A stretch of DNA of 64,000 nucleotides from NCBI RefSeq assembly GCF_000308835.1, contig NZ_BAGN01000420.1:1-64000 (forward strand), given 5' to 3'. This document shows, piece after piece, positions 42,405 to 51,254 of this stretch; the first letter of the stretch is position 1; each line of letters starts with the position of its first letter. The notes below the pieces were generated by a model. It did not search any database. It saw nothing but the letters and a program-made list of their open reading frames with translations, and was not told the origin of the DNA. The position numbers and the translations under genes were made by a program. This DNA is from Nocardia vinacea NBRC 16497. Its GTDB lineage: Bacteria; Actinomycetota; Actinomycetes; Mycobacteriales; Mycobacteriaceae.

Positions 42405-43658
42405 TCACTGCTCCTTCCGTGCATCACGACGCGCGAGTTCTTCCGCGCCGCTTCGAGCCAGCGCCGCAGCGCCGTCGATGAGGCCGCAGACGCCGCGGCC
42501 GGGCAGATCCGAACCCCAGCGGGTCAGATCGGCCAAATGACCAGCTGCGTCCTCACCGCGCAGGATCTGCCGCAACGCCCGCGCGATCGCCTTGGTGCCG
42601 GTGAAACACGAACCGCACTGCAGCGCGCTCTCGTTCTGAAACCAGATACTGAGTTCCCCGGCCAGCGCGACCAGGTCGTCGTCGGGCCCCAGGACCGTGA
42701 TCGCGCCGCAGCCGAGGCCGGTGCCCGCCGCACGCATCGCGTCGTAGCAGCACGACAGCGCACCGATATCACCGAGTGCGATGCCGTTGAACCAACCGCC
42801 GAGCAGCGCGCCGGTCATCGGTACGTCGCCTCCGCCGGCCGCGGCGGCCAGCTCGGAAACTGTTGCTCCGAGCGGCATTTCGTACACTCCGGGCTCCGCC
42901 ACCCGGCCGGTGACGGTGAACAGCGCGGTGCCGCACGAGGCCGCGGTGCCCGCCCGGGCGAATTCGGCGGCACCGTACCGGCGAATCCACGCCGCGTGGG
43001 CGAAGGTCTCCACGTTGCTCACCAGCGTGGGCACACCTCGCACTCCCACCTCGAACGGGCGAGGCGGCTTGCTCGTCGGTTTGGCCGGGAGGCCGTTGAT
43101 CGACGCGACCACAGCCGATTCCTCACCCGCCACATAGCCCGGCGGGGCCTCGTGGACCCGCAGCGCCACACCGTGCGGAACCATTCCGGCCTCGACGATC
43201 TCGGCGACGGCCGCGCGGACCGATGTGAGGACCGCGGGTTCGGAGGCGTAGACGACGGCTTCGCTGGATCCGGTGACGACCGCGGCAGTCAGCAGGCCGT
43301 CGAGGACCAGATGCGGTCGGCGGGTGAGCAGCCACGCATCCTTGCCCGATGCGGGTTCGCCCTCGTGGCCGTTGGCGACGACCACACTGTCCGAACTCGC
43401 CGCCACCGCCGACCATTTGCGGTGCGCGGGGAATCCGGCGCCGCCGCGGCCACGCAGACCCGACCGGGCCAATTCGGCGAGGAATTTCCCGGAATCGATT
43501 GCAGGCTCGAAGAATCCGAGCTCCCGTTCCTGGTTCAGTCCCCAGTCGGGAGATTCGACGCCGGGCACGACCAGCCTGCCCGGCACGTCTCCGGCCGCGC
43601 GGGCCGGAATCTCGAGGGCCGGCGCCAGATGGAGCGAGGATCGGACAGCGGTAGTCAT
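42405..43658 (-). CDS. NuoF-like NADH:ferredoxin flavoprotein
   Basis: The 417-residue protein is of the NuoF/HoxF type: FMN/NADH segments 'LRGRGGAGFPAHRKW' and 'VVANGHEGEPASGKDAWLLT', the SLBB-like 'GVPTLVSNVETFAHAAWI' region, and a C-terminal cluster domain 'ESALQCGSCFTGTKAIARAL' plus 'GRGVCGLIDGAAAL'. The cluster ligands (normally ESCGxCxPCR) are partly changed. It is not in a complex I or hydrogenase operon; it sits between a hydrolase and a ferredoxin gene, overlapping the hydrolase by ATGA. A role as reductase for the ferredoxin and Rieske oxygenase is inferred. Confidence 0.8.
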   Translation of the reverse strand: MTTAVRSSLHLAPALEIPARAAGDVPGRLVVPGVESPDWGLNQERELGFFEPAIDSGKFLAELARSGLRGRGGAGFPAHRKWSAVAASSDSVVVANGHEGEPASGKDAWLLTRRPHLVLDGLLTAAVVTGSSEAVVYASEPAVLTSVRAAVAEIVEAGMVPHGVALRVHEAPPGYVAGEESAVVASINGLPAKPTSKPPRPFEVGVRGVPTLVSNVETFAHAAWIRRYGAAEFARAGTAASCGTALFTVTGRVAEPGVYEMPLGATVSELAAAAGGGDVPMTGALLGGWFNGIALGDIGALSCCYDAMRAAGTGLGCGAITVLGPDDDLVALAGELSIWFQNESALQCGSCFTGTKAIARALRQILRGEDAAGHLADLTRWGSDLPGRGVCGLIDGAAALARSGAEELARRDARKEQ

Positions 43659-44311
43659 AGCAGCCCCTTGACGATTGCGTGGGCGGTGGCGAGTGGGATC
43701 ACGTCCCCGTATTTGGCATCGATATCGAGCAGGGCGGCGCGGTGCGGTCCGTCCTCGCGGTCACCCACGCATTCCCGGACAACGAAGGCGGGCAGATCGG
43801 CGGCGCAGGCGTCCACAACGGTCGCCCGGACACAGCCGGAGGTCGTCGCACCGGCGACGAGCACGGTGTCGATACCGGCGACGGTCAGCTGTTGCGCCAG
43901 ATCGGTACCGGCGAATGCCGAGGCGGCCTCCTTGACCACCAGCGCCTCGTTGTCACGCCGGCCGAGCCGGTGATCGATGTCCACGCTGCGGTCACCTGCT
44001 CGCAGTTCCCGCATCGCGGGCATCTTGCGCAGCCAGGTGCCGGCCGTTCCGTCGCCGTGGACGGGGAAGGCGATGGTCGTGAAGTAGACCGGTACGCCGT
44101 TGTCGCGCGCCGCGTCCACCAGTTCCCGGGCCGCGGCGATCACCGCGTCCATCTCGAAACCGGGACCGTATTGCGCCTCGGTGAATCCGTACTGCAGATC
44201 GACCACGACGAGCGCGGGACGCGTCCCCGGAGTGAGTGTCCCGAGCAGGCCACCGTCTCGATACCTGGCGCGGACCTGCTCGTCCGCGGTCGCGGCGTCG
44301 TCGCGGCTCAA
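43655..44311 (-). CDS. Isochorismatase-like amidohydrolase, maleamate-amidase-like
   Basis: The 218-residue cysteine hydrolase has all three catalytic residues: Asp in 'PALVVVDLQYGFTEAQYGPG', Lys in 'ALVVKEAASAFAGTDLAQQL' and Cys in 'VAGATTSGCVRATVVDACAA'. The 'RYRDGGLLGTLTPGTRPALV' lead-in resembles NicF-type maleamate amidohydrolases, which release ammonia to give maleate. With maleate isomerase and the NicX-like gene this completes most of the maleamate pathway. A TTG start at 44311 overlaps the Rieske alpha stop (TTGA) with GGAG 8 bases upstream. Confidence 0.8.
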   Translation of the reverse strand: MSRDDAATADEQVRARYRDGGLLGTLTPGTRPALVVVDLQYGFTEAQYGPGFEMDAVIAAARELVDAARDNGVPVYFTTIAFPVHGDGTAGTWLRKMPAMRELRAGDRSVDIDHRLGRRDNEALVVKEAASAFAGTDLAQQLTVAGIDTVLVAGATTSGCVRATVVDACAADLPAFVVRECVGDREDGPHRAALLDIDAKYGDVIPLATAHAIVKGLL

Positions 44312-45690
44312 AACTCGTGCTCCGGCCACTGCCCCGGCTCGGCGCGCATCAGGTCCGCGTAGTACGCGTACATGTTGCGCTGGACGCCCTCCTCGTAGCG
44401 GGTCCAGAAGACCTTGCCGGGACCGGGCCAGTCCCGCACCGGATGGGCCATGCCGATGCCGGGCATGCCCATCTCGTAGTTGAGTTCGAAGTCCAGCAAC
44501 TCCGCCGCGACCGAACGACCCGTGCGCCCCACCGTGATCCACGGTTCGGTGTCGTCCATCTCGAACGCGCCGCCGAGGGAGAAGGTGCCCAGCCCCGCGC
44601 GGTAGGCGCGATCCTTCTGTTCGGGTGTCATATTCTTGTAGCCGAGGAACCAGTTCCACATCTCGACCTGCCCAGGCCCCTTCGGCTGCCAGCACCGCAC
44701 GGTCAGCACGCCGGTCGGCGGATGATGCGACCCGTCCTCGGTCATCGGCAGCGCGAGAATGGAGAAGTTGGGGAAGACGTTTCCGACGATCACCCGCGAA
44801 CGTCGTGCCACTTCGAGCTGCGGTGCGGAGATATTCGCGGTATCGAAATTCTCGGCGAGGCTTTCCGGAAATCCGAAGAAGTTCGGTCCGGGTTCGTCGG
44901 CATCCTCTGCCATGGAGAACGACAGCGAATGTCCGGGCGAGGCCTGGATATGGTATCCCATCATGTTCTCGCTGAAGGGAATCGGGAACGCGCCGATGGC
45001 ATAGACCGACTTGTGCAGCGTGCCGAGGTGGTAGTCGTCGCCGGAGAAATTATCCGCACCGGATTTCCAGTTCGCATCGAGAACGAAGCGCTGCGGCTTA
45101 CCCAGCACCTCCACCCCGTCCTTGTCCAGCCCGAACAGCAGGTCCAGATACCAGGCCATACCGCCGAGGTATTCGCGCAGCGGCGGCGCCGTCGAATCCA
45201 GTGTCGCGAAGATCAGCCCATGGAAGGATTCGACCTGCGCGGCCTTGGCCAGCCCGTTCTCCTCCTTGCGCATATTTCCGAAGGCGTTCTTCCACAGCGG
45301 CGCACCGACCAGACTGCCGTCGGAGGAATAGGTCCAACCGTGGTACGGGCAGCGGAAATGCGAGGTATTGCCGGAATCAGCCCGGCAGATCTGAACCCCG
45401 CGATGTTTGCAGGCATCGAACAGGACGTGAACATCGCCTTCCTCGTCCCGGGTGACGACGAACGAATCCTCCCCGATCCGGCGCACGACATAGTCGCCGT
45501 TCGCCTCGATCTCGGACTCGTGTGCCATGAAAACCCAGGCGCGGCCGAATATCTTGCGCAATTCCGTCTGATGTACCTCGGGATTTCCGAATATATTTGC
45601 GGGAATCCGCCCGGCAGGCAGTCCTGTCTCGATCCGGTCCATCAAGGTCCGGACTCGCGGCGAAAGCAAGGGTTCCCGTATCGCAGTCAT
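44308..45690 (-). CDS. Rieske non-haem iron oxygenase, alpha subunit
   Basis: The 460-residue catalytic subunit binds the Rieske 2Fe-2S cluster through C94-x-H96 and C114-x2-H117 ('CKHRGVQIC', 'CPYHGW'). The mononuclear iron site is 'DNFSGDDYHLGTLHKS', with the bridging Asp and the two His. Length and the presence of a beta subunit fit aromatic-ring dihydroxylases (alpha3beta3). It adds O2 to an aromatic ring with electrons from the ferredoxin. It is the second gene of the operon, 55 bases after the beta gene. The substrate class (carboxylated or N-heteroaromatic) cannot be read. Confidence 0.92.
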   Translation of the reverse strand: MTAIREPLLSPRVRTLMDRIETGLPAGRIPANIFGNPEVHQTELRKIFGRAWVFMAHESEIEANGDYVVRRIGEDSFVVTRDEEGDVHVLFDACKHRGVQICRADSGNTSHFRCPYHGWTYSSDGSLVGAPLWKNAFGNMRKEENGLAKAAQVESFHGLIFATLDSTAPPLREYLGGMAWYLDLLFGLDKDGVEVLGKPQRFVLDANWKSGADNFSGDDYHLGTLHKSVYAIGAFPIPFSENMMGYHIQASPGHSLSFSMAEDADEPGPNFFGFPESLAENFDTANISAPQLEVARRSRVIVGNVFPNFSILALPMTEDGSHHPPTGVLTVRCWQPKGPGQVEMWNWFLGYKNMTPEQKDRAYRAGLGTFSLGGAFEMDDTEPWITVGRTGRSVAAELLDFELNYEMGMPGIGMAHPVRDWPGPGKVFWTRYEEGVQRNMYAYYADLMRAEPGQWPEHEF

Positions 45691-45745
45691 AGATGTACTC
45701 CTGGGCTGAAATCGAGCGATTGAACGACCCGGCGAACAGGGTCGC

Positions 45746-46294
45746 TCAGAAGAAAAGAGACAGATTGTGGGTGCCGATCACCGTCAAGTCCAGATAGACC
45801 ACGCGATGCAGCAGTTTGAGGCGGCCGTCTTCGCGGCGCAGGATGTCGCGGCGCTCACCCGAGAGCATCTGGGGAGTCGTCTGATCCTGCCGGGTCCGAT
45901 AAAGGAGGATATTGCTGCGTCCAGTGAGCAGCTGCGTATCGCCGCTCTCATGCTCCCGCACCCGGATATTGGTGACGAAATGACGCACTCGTGAGGGCGG
46001 ATCCTCGGCCCACGCGTACTTGGTCTCCCCACGCGCGACCCGCGATTCGAGCGACCCCAGATTCTCGTTCAGGTGAAAGGCGGTCTCCGAGAAGCCGAAG
46101 CCACGGGCTCGTTCGACGGTCTCGCGGATCGGCACCTGGTACACGATGTCCGGGCTGACCAGGTCGGTCAGCCACTGTCGCTCGTTCAGGTCGTCGAGCA
46201 GCTCCGCCTCATAGAAGTAGAAGTCCACGACCTCCGCATACCGCGGGTCATTCGCTGCCAGTCGGCGCTGTGTCACCGTCTGCTGCTGAGTCAT
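45746..46294 (-). CDS. Rieske oxygenase, beta subunit
   Basis: The 182-residue protein has the NTF2-like fold of ring-hydroxylating beta subunits: 'VVDFYFYEAELLDDLNERQW', 'LTDLVSPDIVYQVPIRETVE', 'RVRHFVTNIRV', 'GRSNILLYRTRQDQTTPQML', 'SGERRDILRRED' and the terminal 'LDLTVIGTHNLSLFF'. It is structural, stabilising the alpha trimer. It is first in the operon; GAGGGG stands 5 bases before ATG 46294, right behind the palindromic operator candidate. Beta before alpha is a less common order. Confidence 0.9.
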   Translation of the reverse strand: MTQQQTVTQRRLAANDPRYAEVVDFYFYEAELLDDLNERQWLTDLVSPDIVYQVPIRETVERARGFGFSETAFHLNENLGSLESRVARGETKYAWAEDPPSRVRHFVTNIRVREHESGDTQLLTGRSNILLYRTRQDQTTPQMLSGERRDILRREDGRLKLLHRVVYLDLTVIGTHNLSLFF

Positions 46295-46305
46295 ACGATC
46301 CCCTC

Positions 46306-46321
46306 AAAGTGCATACACTTT
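46306..46321. promoter_or_regulatory. Palindromic operator candidate of the catabolic operon
   Basis: AAAGTG-CATA-CACTTT is a perfect 6-bp inverted repeat with a 4-base spacer, 12 bases before the first start codon. The segment ATACACTTTTGG (46313-46324) recurs as ATACACTTCTGG beside the GntR gene, making the FCD regulator the likely binder. Confidence 0.6.
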
Positions 46322-46498
46322 TGGATGCAGATCAGTGTTGCCTATGACGCAAGGCAGCGCAAGGGGTGAATCGAACTGGTTACTCGGGCGCAACATCAGC
46401 GCAGGACGACGACCGCCGGAACGGGTCGTTCACAGCCCTACAGGCGATCTGGGAACCAGGCAGGCCCGCCGAGCCCCCGGCGCTGCCCGACAGTTGCC

Positions 46499-47584
46499 TT
46501 ACAGAATCGTCAGTTTGATGCGGGCCCAAGCGTTGTTGCCGTATCCGCGGGGATTCCATATGGATGCTGGGGATTCGGGTTGCGTGGCTCCGGCGTCGTC
46601 CCAGGCGCGCGCCGTGATGTTCAGTGGCCCGGGTGGCATATCGACGGTCAGCGACCACGGCCGCCACGCCCACCGGCTGGGCGCGGGGTGCAGGTCGGCC
46701 TGCCGCCAGCTGCGGCCATCGTCGACCGAGACGTCGACCCGTCCGATGCCGTGGCCGTCGCCGGCGATTGCCCAGCCACGAACGGAACGGGAGCCACGCG
46801 GAATCTGATCGCCCTCGGTGGGCACGAGGATGTCGCAGTTGAGCGCCAGCGACGATAGCGAGATGCCCTCGCCCGGTGCGACCGCCTCCGGGTCGGCCTC
46901 GGGCGGAAGAATGCGGTAGTCGAGGGCCTGAAAATAGTTCTGTGACGGGACGGATTGCACGGTGACGGCGGTGACCCATTTGACGCTGCGAGCCCCGATG
47001 TAGCCGGGCACCACCACACGCACCGGGCCACCGTGAGCGCGCGGAAGTGGCTGAGAATTCATCTGCCAGGCCAACAACACCTCCTCGCAGAGCGCCTTGG
47101 ACAGCGGGATGGAGCCGCCGTAGGGCTGGACCGGCCGGGCCTCTTCGGCCACATCGGGCGCAGCGAAGGCGACGTGCAGTCGGTCATCGTGGTGCACCCC
47201 GGCCGCCTGCAGTACATCGGCCAGCCTGGGCCCGGCCCACTCGGCGGTCGAGATCGCGCCGTGCTCCCATGGCTCCTTGCCGGGGATCGGGCGCACCGCC
47301 AGCAGTTCAGCGCGCCGATTGCCGGCACACGCCAGCGTCGCTACCACGCTGTGTTGCTCAAAACCAGTCGTCAGCTGGTCGTAGGTCACGGTGAGCGGAT
47401 TGTCCACCCGCCCATCGACGCCCAACCGCCACCGCTCGGTGGGGATGTCGGGGAACGGACCGTGATTGCGCGCATAGAACGCGTCCACCGCGGTGATTTC
47501 GCTGCTCGCAAGCACCGATGGCGGCGGCTCGGCGTTGAACGGCAGCCGTCCCCGCACGATCATGTCCTCGCGCTTACCCCACAT
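46499..47584 (-). CDS. Sulfite-oxidase-family molybdopterin oxidoreductase
   Basis: The 361-residue protein has the molybdopterin domain with the Mo-ligand Cys in 'SVVATLACAGNRRAELLAVR', the His and Arg of 'GAISTAEWAGPRLADVL', and 'GGPVRVVVPGYIGARSVKWV'. A C-terminal Mo-Co dimerisation domain follows ('GWAIAGDGHGIGRVDVSVDD', 'ITARAWDDAGATQPE'). There is no haem domain and no twin-arginine signal, so it is probably cytoplasmic with an unknown electron acceptor. ATG 47584 is preferred; ATG 47563 is possible. It is monocistronic on the minus strand and ends near the operon promoter. Confidence 0.88.
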   Translation of the reverse strand: MWGKREDMIVRGRLPFNAEPPPSVLASSEITAVDAFYARNHGPFPDIPTERWRLGVDGRVDNPLTVTYDQLTTGFEQHSVVATLACAGNRRAELLAVRPIPGKEPWEHGAISTAEWAGPRLADVLQAAGVHHDDRLHVAFAAPDVAEEARPVQPYGGSIPLSKALCEEVLLAWQMNSQPLPRAHGGPVRVVVPGYIGARSVKWVTAVTVQSVPSQNYFQALDYRILPPEADPEAVAPGEGISLSSLALNCDILVPTEGDQIPRGSRSVRGWAIAGDGHGIGRVDVSVDDGRSWRQADLHPAPSRWAWRPWSLTVDMPPGPLNITARAWDDAGATQPESPASIWNPRGYGNNAWARIKLTIL

Positions 47585-47762
47585 CTCACCGCCCCGGCAA
47601 CGAGTCGTCGTGGACTGCGACTTCAATCCTATCGCCGGTGTCGGCGCTGGTGGCCACGTCCGCCAGACCCAGAACGCCTCCTGCGGCCTCGGTGCAATGC
47701 GCGTACGCTTATGTATCTACGCTGGCCAGTAGGGTGTGCCACCGGTTCGCCGGGAGATGGAG

Positions 47763-47996
47763 ATGCTTTGCATCACCGAGGAGTTCAGCACCGAACGCGC
47801 CCCGTGCGGGAAACTGAGGGGCGGGGCTCGCCACCGCGAAGACGACGAAGCGGGCCTGGTTATCGACGATCTGCATTACGAATGTGGCTGCTGCAAGATT
47901 CGGCATGAATACCACGACGGCAGCGTTCGGATCGAAACGGTCCGCCATGACGGCAAGGTCCTGATGGACGAGCGCAGTGCCGACTTCGAGGCCTGA
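47763..47996 (+). CDS. Small Cys-containing conserved protein upstream of frd
   Basis: The 77-residue acidic protein reads 'MLCITEEFSTERAPCGKLRG' and 'LVIDDLHYECGCCKIRHEYH'. Four to five Cys, including a CGCC group, suggest metal or cluster binding. ATG 47763 has GGGAG 6 bases upstream. It lies 20 bases before frdA and is probably co-transcribed. Family unknown; an assembly or redox-sensing role for the reductase is speculation. Confidence 0.6.
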   Translation: MLCITEEFSTERAPCGKLRGGARHREDDEAGLVIDDLHYECGCCKIRHEYHDGSVRIETVRHDGKVLMDERSADFEA

Positions 47997-48016
47997 CCCA
48001 CGACGGTGGTGCCCCC

Positions 48017-49759
48017 ATGACCGCTTCTCACGATGTCGTGATCGTCGGCGGGGGCGGTGCGGGCCTGCGTGCGGCCATCGCCATCGCCGAACACAACCCG
48101 CGGTTGAGTATCGCGATCGTTTCCAAGGTCTATCCGATGCGCAGCCACACCGTCTCCGCCGAGGGTGGCGCCGCCGCTGTCGCTGGTCCCGGCGACAGCT
48201 TGGACGAGCATGCATACGACACGGTCTCCGGCAGCGATTGGCTCTGTGACCAAGACGCTGTCGAGGCCTTCGTCGAGGAGGCACCGCGGGAGCTGCTGCA
48301 GCTGGAGCATTGGGGCTGTCCATGGAGCCGTCGATCGGACGGGCACATCGCAGTACGGGCGTTCGGCGGGATGACGAACAACCGCACTTGGTTCGCAGCC
48401 GACAAGACCGGTTTCCACTTGCTGCACACCCTGTTCCAGACCGCGCTGTCGTATCAAGACATCGTCAGGTACGACGAGTGGTTCGCCACAGCATTGCTCG
48501 TCGACGACGGCAGGGTGGGCGGCATCGTGGCCATCGAACTGGCCACCGGACGCGTCGAAACCATTCTCGCCGGCGCTGTCATCGTGTGCACCGGTGGCTG
48601 TGGCCGGGTGTATCCATTCACCACCAACGCCAATATCAACACCGGTGACGGTATGGCGTTGGCCTACCGGGCAGGCGCACCGCTCAAGGACATGGAGTTC
48701 GTCCAGTACCACCCGACCGGTCTTCCGTTCACGGGCATCTTGATCACCGAGGCGGCGCGGGCGGAGGGTGGCTGGCTGATCAACAAGGACGGTTACCGCT
48801 ACCTCCAGGATTACGACCTCGGCACACCATCACCGTCGCCGGTGATGCGGAGTATGGAACTCGGGCCGCGCGACCGGCTGTCACAGGCCTTCGTACACGA
48901 ACTCGACAAGGGCCGAACCGTCGGCACCCCGTACGGACACGTGGTCCACCTCGACCTACGCCACCTCGGTGCGGAGCTCATCGACACGAAACTGCCGTTC
49001 GTGCGCGAGCTGTGCTCGAAGTACCAGAACATCGACCCGGTCCGGGAACTGATCCCCGTACGACCCGTCGTCCACTACATGATGGGCGGCATCCATACCG
49101 ACATCCACGGCGCGACACCTCTGGAGGGCCTGTACGCCGTCGGAGAGGTCGCCTGCGTCAGTATCAACGGCGCCAACCGGCTCGGGTCGAACTCCCTGCC
49201 CGAGTTGCTGGTCTTCGGGGCGCGAGCGGGTCGTGCCGCCGCCGAGTACGCGAGCTCGGCCACGGCTCGCCAGACGTCGGCGGTCCTGACACGCGGCCGT
49301 GCCGAACAGGACCGGCTGGAACGAGGCCTCACCCGGCATGCCGAGGGATCCGAACGCATCGCCCACATCCGCACCGAGATGCAGGAGACGCTGGAGACCA
49401 GTGCCGGGATCTACCGGAATGGCGACTCCCTCGCCGAGGCGGCCGACAAGGTGCGCGAGCTTCGCGATCGATTCGGCCGCGCTCGCCTCGACGACCACAG
49501 CCGGGCATTCAACACCGAACTGGTGGCGATGCTGGAACTGTCCTGCATGCTCGATGTGGCCGAATGCATCGTTGCCTGCGCGCTGGCACGGAAGGAATCC
49601 CGGGGTGCGCACCAACGGACCGATTTCCCCGCCCGAAACGACCAGCGGTTCCTGGCCCATTCGGTGATCCATCGACAGCCGGACGGTTCGGGCCGCGTCT
49701 CGTACATCCCGGTAACGATTACTCGCTGGCCTCCGGGCGAACGCGTATATGGGAGGTGA
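48017..49759 (+). CDS. frdA: Fumarate reductase flavoprotein subunit
   Basis: The 580-residue subunit binds FAD covalently: 'HDVVIVGGGGAGLRAAIAIA', 'VYPMRSHTVSAEGGAAAV' (the His that carries FAD), 'LKDMEFVQYHPTGLP', 'PVVHYMMGGIHTD' and 'NRLGSNSLPELLVFG' substrate-site segments. It reduces fumarate to succinate, or the reverse, on the cytoplasmic face. It heads frdABCD with 1-8 base joints. The neighbouring operon is predicted to produce fumarate. The set is of the M. tuberculosis-type FrdABCD with two membrane anchors. Confidence 0.92.
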   Translation: MTASHDVVIVGGGGAGLRAAIAIAEHNPRLSIAIVSKVYPMRSHTVSAEGGAAAVAGPGDSLDEHAYDTVSGSDWLCDQDAVEAFVEEAPRELLQLEHWGCPWSRRSDGHIAVRAFGGMTNNRTWFAADKTGFHLLHTLFQTALSYQDIVRYDEWFATALLVDDGRVGGIVAIELATGRVETILAGAVIVCTGGCGRVYPFTTNANINTGDGMALAYRAGAPLKDMEFVQYHPTGLPFTGILITEAARAEGGWLINKDGYRYLQDYDLGTPSPSPVMRSMELGPRDRLSQAFVHELDKGRTVGTPYGHVVHLDLRHLGAELIDTKLPFVRELCSKYQNIDPVRELIPVRPVVHYMMGGIHTDIHGATPLEGLYAVGEVACVSINGANRLGSNSLPELLVFGARAGRAAAEYASSATARQTSAVLTRGRAEQDRLERGLTRHAEGSERIAHIRTEMQETLETSAGIYRNGDSLAEAADKVRELRDRFGRARLDDHSRAFNTELVAMLELSCMLDVAECIVACALARKESRGAHQRTDFPARNDQRFLAHSVIHRQPDGSGRVSYIPVTITRWPPGERVYGR

Positions 49760-49764
49760 TGGCG

Positions 49765-50508
49765 ATGGTGGAGCAGATAAGCCTGCAAGTCGCGCGCTAT
49801 CGACCAGATCGAGATGACGAACCGGTACTGCAGCTGTACGAAGTTCCGCTGCGCAAGGAATGGACGGTGCTCGACGGCCTCAACTACATCAAGGACTACC
49901 TCGATGGAACGGTGTCGTACCGGTGGTCGTGCCGGATGGGCATCTGCGGTAGCTGCAGTATGACCGTCAACGGTGACCCACAACTGAGCTGCGCCACTTT
50001 CCTGACCGACTACGCGCCGGGGCCGGTGCGGGTCGAGCCATTGCGCAACTTTCCGGTGATCCGGGATCTCGTCATAGAGATCAGCGACTTCATGCACAAG
50101 CTGACCGCGGTCAAACCATGGCTGATCACGAAGGAAGATCGGCCGCTCGATGACGGCGAGTACTTGCAAACACCGTCCGAAATGGACGACTACAAGAAGT
50201 ACAGCATGTGTATCAACTGCATGCTCTGCTACTCGGCCTGTCCCGTATTCGCACTCGAGCCCGAGTTCATCGGTCCGGCCGCGATCGCGCTGGCCCAACG
50301 CTACAACCTCGACTCGCGCGATGAGGGAGCCGCGGATCGGCGGGACGTGCTCGCCTCCGCCGAGGGCGTATGGTCGTGCACCTTTGTCGGCGAGTGCACC
50401 ACCGCCTGTCCCAAGGGGGTCGACCCGGCCGGCGCGATCCAACGCTACAAGCTGACCGCGGCCACGCAATCGCTGCGAGATTTCCTCATGCCTTGGCGGG
50501 CACGATGA
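49765..50508 (+). CDS. frdB: Fumarate reductase iron-sulfur subunit
   Basis: The 247-residue subunit has the plant-type 2Fe-2S site 'SCRMGICGSCSMTVNG' and 'LSC', then 4Fe-4S 'CINCMLCYSACPVF' and 3Fe-4S 'CTFVGECTTACPKGVDPAGA'. It carries electrons between FrdA and the membrane quinone. ATG 49765 has GGGAGG 8 bases upstream; ATG 49759 overlapping the frdA stop is possible. The stop overlaps frdC (ATGA). Confidence 0.93.
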   Translation: MVEQISLQVARYRPDRDDEPVLQLYEVPLRKEWTVLDGLNYIKDYLDGTVSYRWSCRMGICGSCSMTVNGDPQLSCATFLTDYAPGPVRVEPLRNFPVIRDLVIEISDFMHKLTAVKPWLITKEDRPLDDGEYLQTPSEMDDYKKYSMCINCMLCYSACPVFALEPEFIGPAAIALAQRYNLDSRDEGAADRRDVLASAEGVWSCTFVGECTTACPKGVDPAGAIQRYKLTAATQSLRDFLMPWRAR

Positions 50509-50897
50509 CCACGACGCCCCGGTTGTACCGAAAGCCGGTCTCCGCGTTCTGGTGGCTGCGACGCCGCTCGTACCTGATCTTCGTCCTGCGCGAACTCAGC
50601 AGCGTGTTCGTCGCCTGGTTCGTGGTATTTCTCCTGCTTCTGGTCCATGCCGTCAGTTCCGGAAGCGAGGAGTACCAGCGGTTTCTGAGCTGGAGCGCAA
50701 GTGGGTGGGTGGTTGCACTGAACACGATCGCCTTGCTGTTCGTGCTGCTGCACACGGTCACCTGGTTCGACCTCACACCCAAGGCGATGGTGGTGCGGGT
50801 ACGGAACCGACCTGTTGCACCGGTTGTGATCGTTGGGCTGCACTACCTGCTGTGGGGTCTGCTGACGGCGATCGTGCTGTTGGTGGTGCTGCGATGA
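50505..50897 (+). CDS. frdC: Fumarate reductase membrane anchor subunit C
   Basis: The 130-residue anchor has three membrane helices ('ELSSVFVAWFVVFLLLLVHA', 'WVVALNTIALLFVLLHTVTW', 'VVIVGLHYLLWGLLTAIVLL') after the N-terminal 'RKPVSAFWWLRRRSYLIFVL' typical of FrdC. It binds quinone with FrdD. Its stop overlaps frdD (ATGA). Confidence 0.88.
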   Translation: MTTTPRLYRKPVSAFWWLRRRSYLIFVLRELSSVFVAWFVVFLLLLVHAVSSGSEEYQRFLSWSASGWVVALNTIALLFVLLHTVTWFDLTPKAMVVRVRNRPVAPVVIVGLHYLLWGLLTAIVLLVVLR

Positions 50898-51247
50898 CGA
50901 ACAGAAGGTCCCTGGAACCGTTGGCGTGGCTGCTCTTCGGCATCGGCGGAATGGCCGCAGCGCTGCTCATACCGGTGCTGCTGTTCCTGTTCGGCCTCGC
51001 CTTCCCGTTGGACTGGCTGCCCGCGCCGGATCACGCACACCTGCTCTCGGTGTTGCGTCATCCCGTCACCCGGCTGGTCCTTTTCGGACTCTGTGCGCTG
51101 GCTCTGTTCCATTGGGCACACCGCTTCCGGTACACGCTGGAGCACGGCTTGCGGCTCCAGCAGTTCAGTACGTTGATCATCCTGGTCTGCTACGGCGGCG
51201 CCGTCATCGGCTCGGGAACCGCTGCCTACTTCCTGCTGCGCGTGTAA
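50894..51247 (+). CDS. frdD: Fumarate reductase membrane anchor subunit D
   Basis: The 117-residue anchor has three helices ('WLLFGIGGMAAALLIPVLLF', 'LVLFGLCALALFHWAHRFRY', 'LIILVCYGGAVIGSGTAAYF') and the 'SLEPLAWLLFG' start typical of FrdD. It is the last gene of the operon and stops 23 bases before a tRNA-like 3' fragment. Confidence 0.88.
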   Translation: MTNRRSLEPLAWLLFGIGGMAAALLIPVLLFLFGLAFPLDWLPAPDHAHLLSVLRHPVTRLVLFGLCALALFHWAHRFRYTLEHGLRLQQFSTLIILVCYGGAVIGSGTAAYFLLRV

Positions 51248-51254
51248 CACGGCG

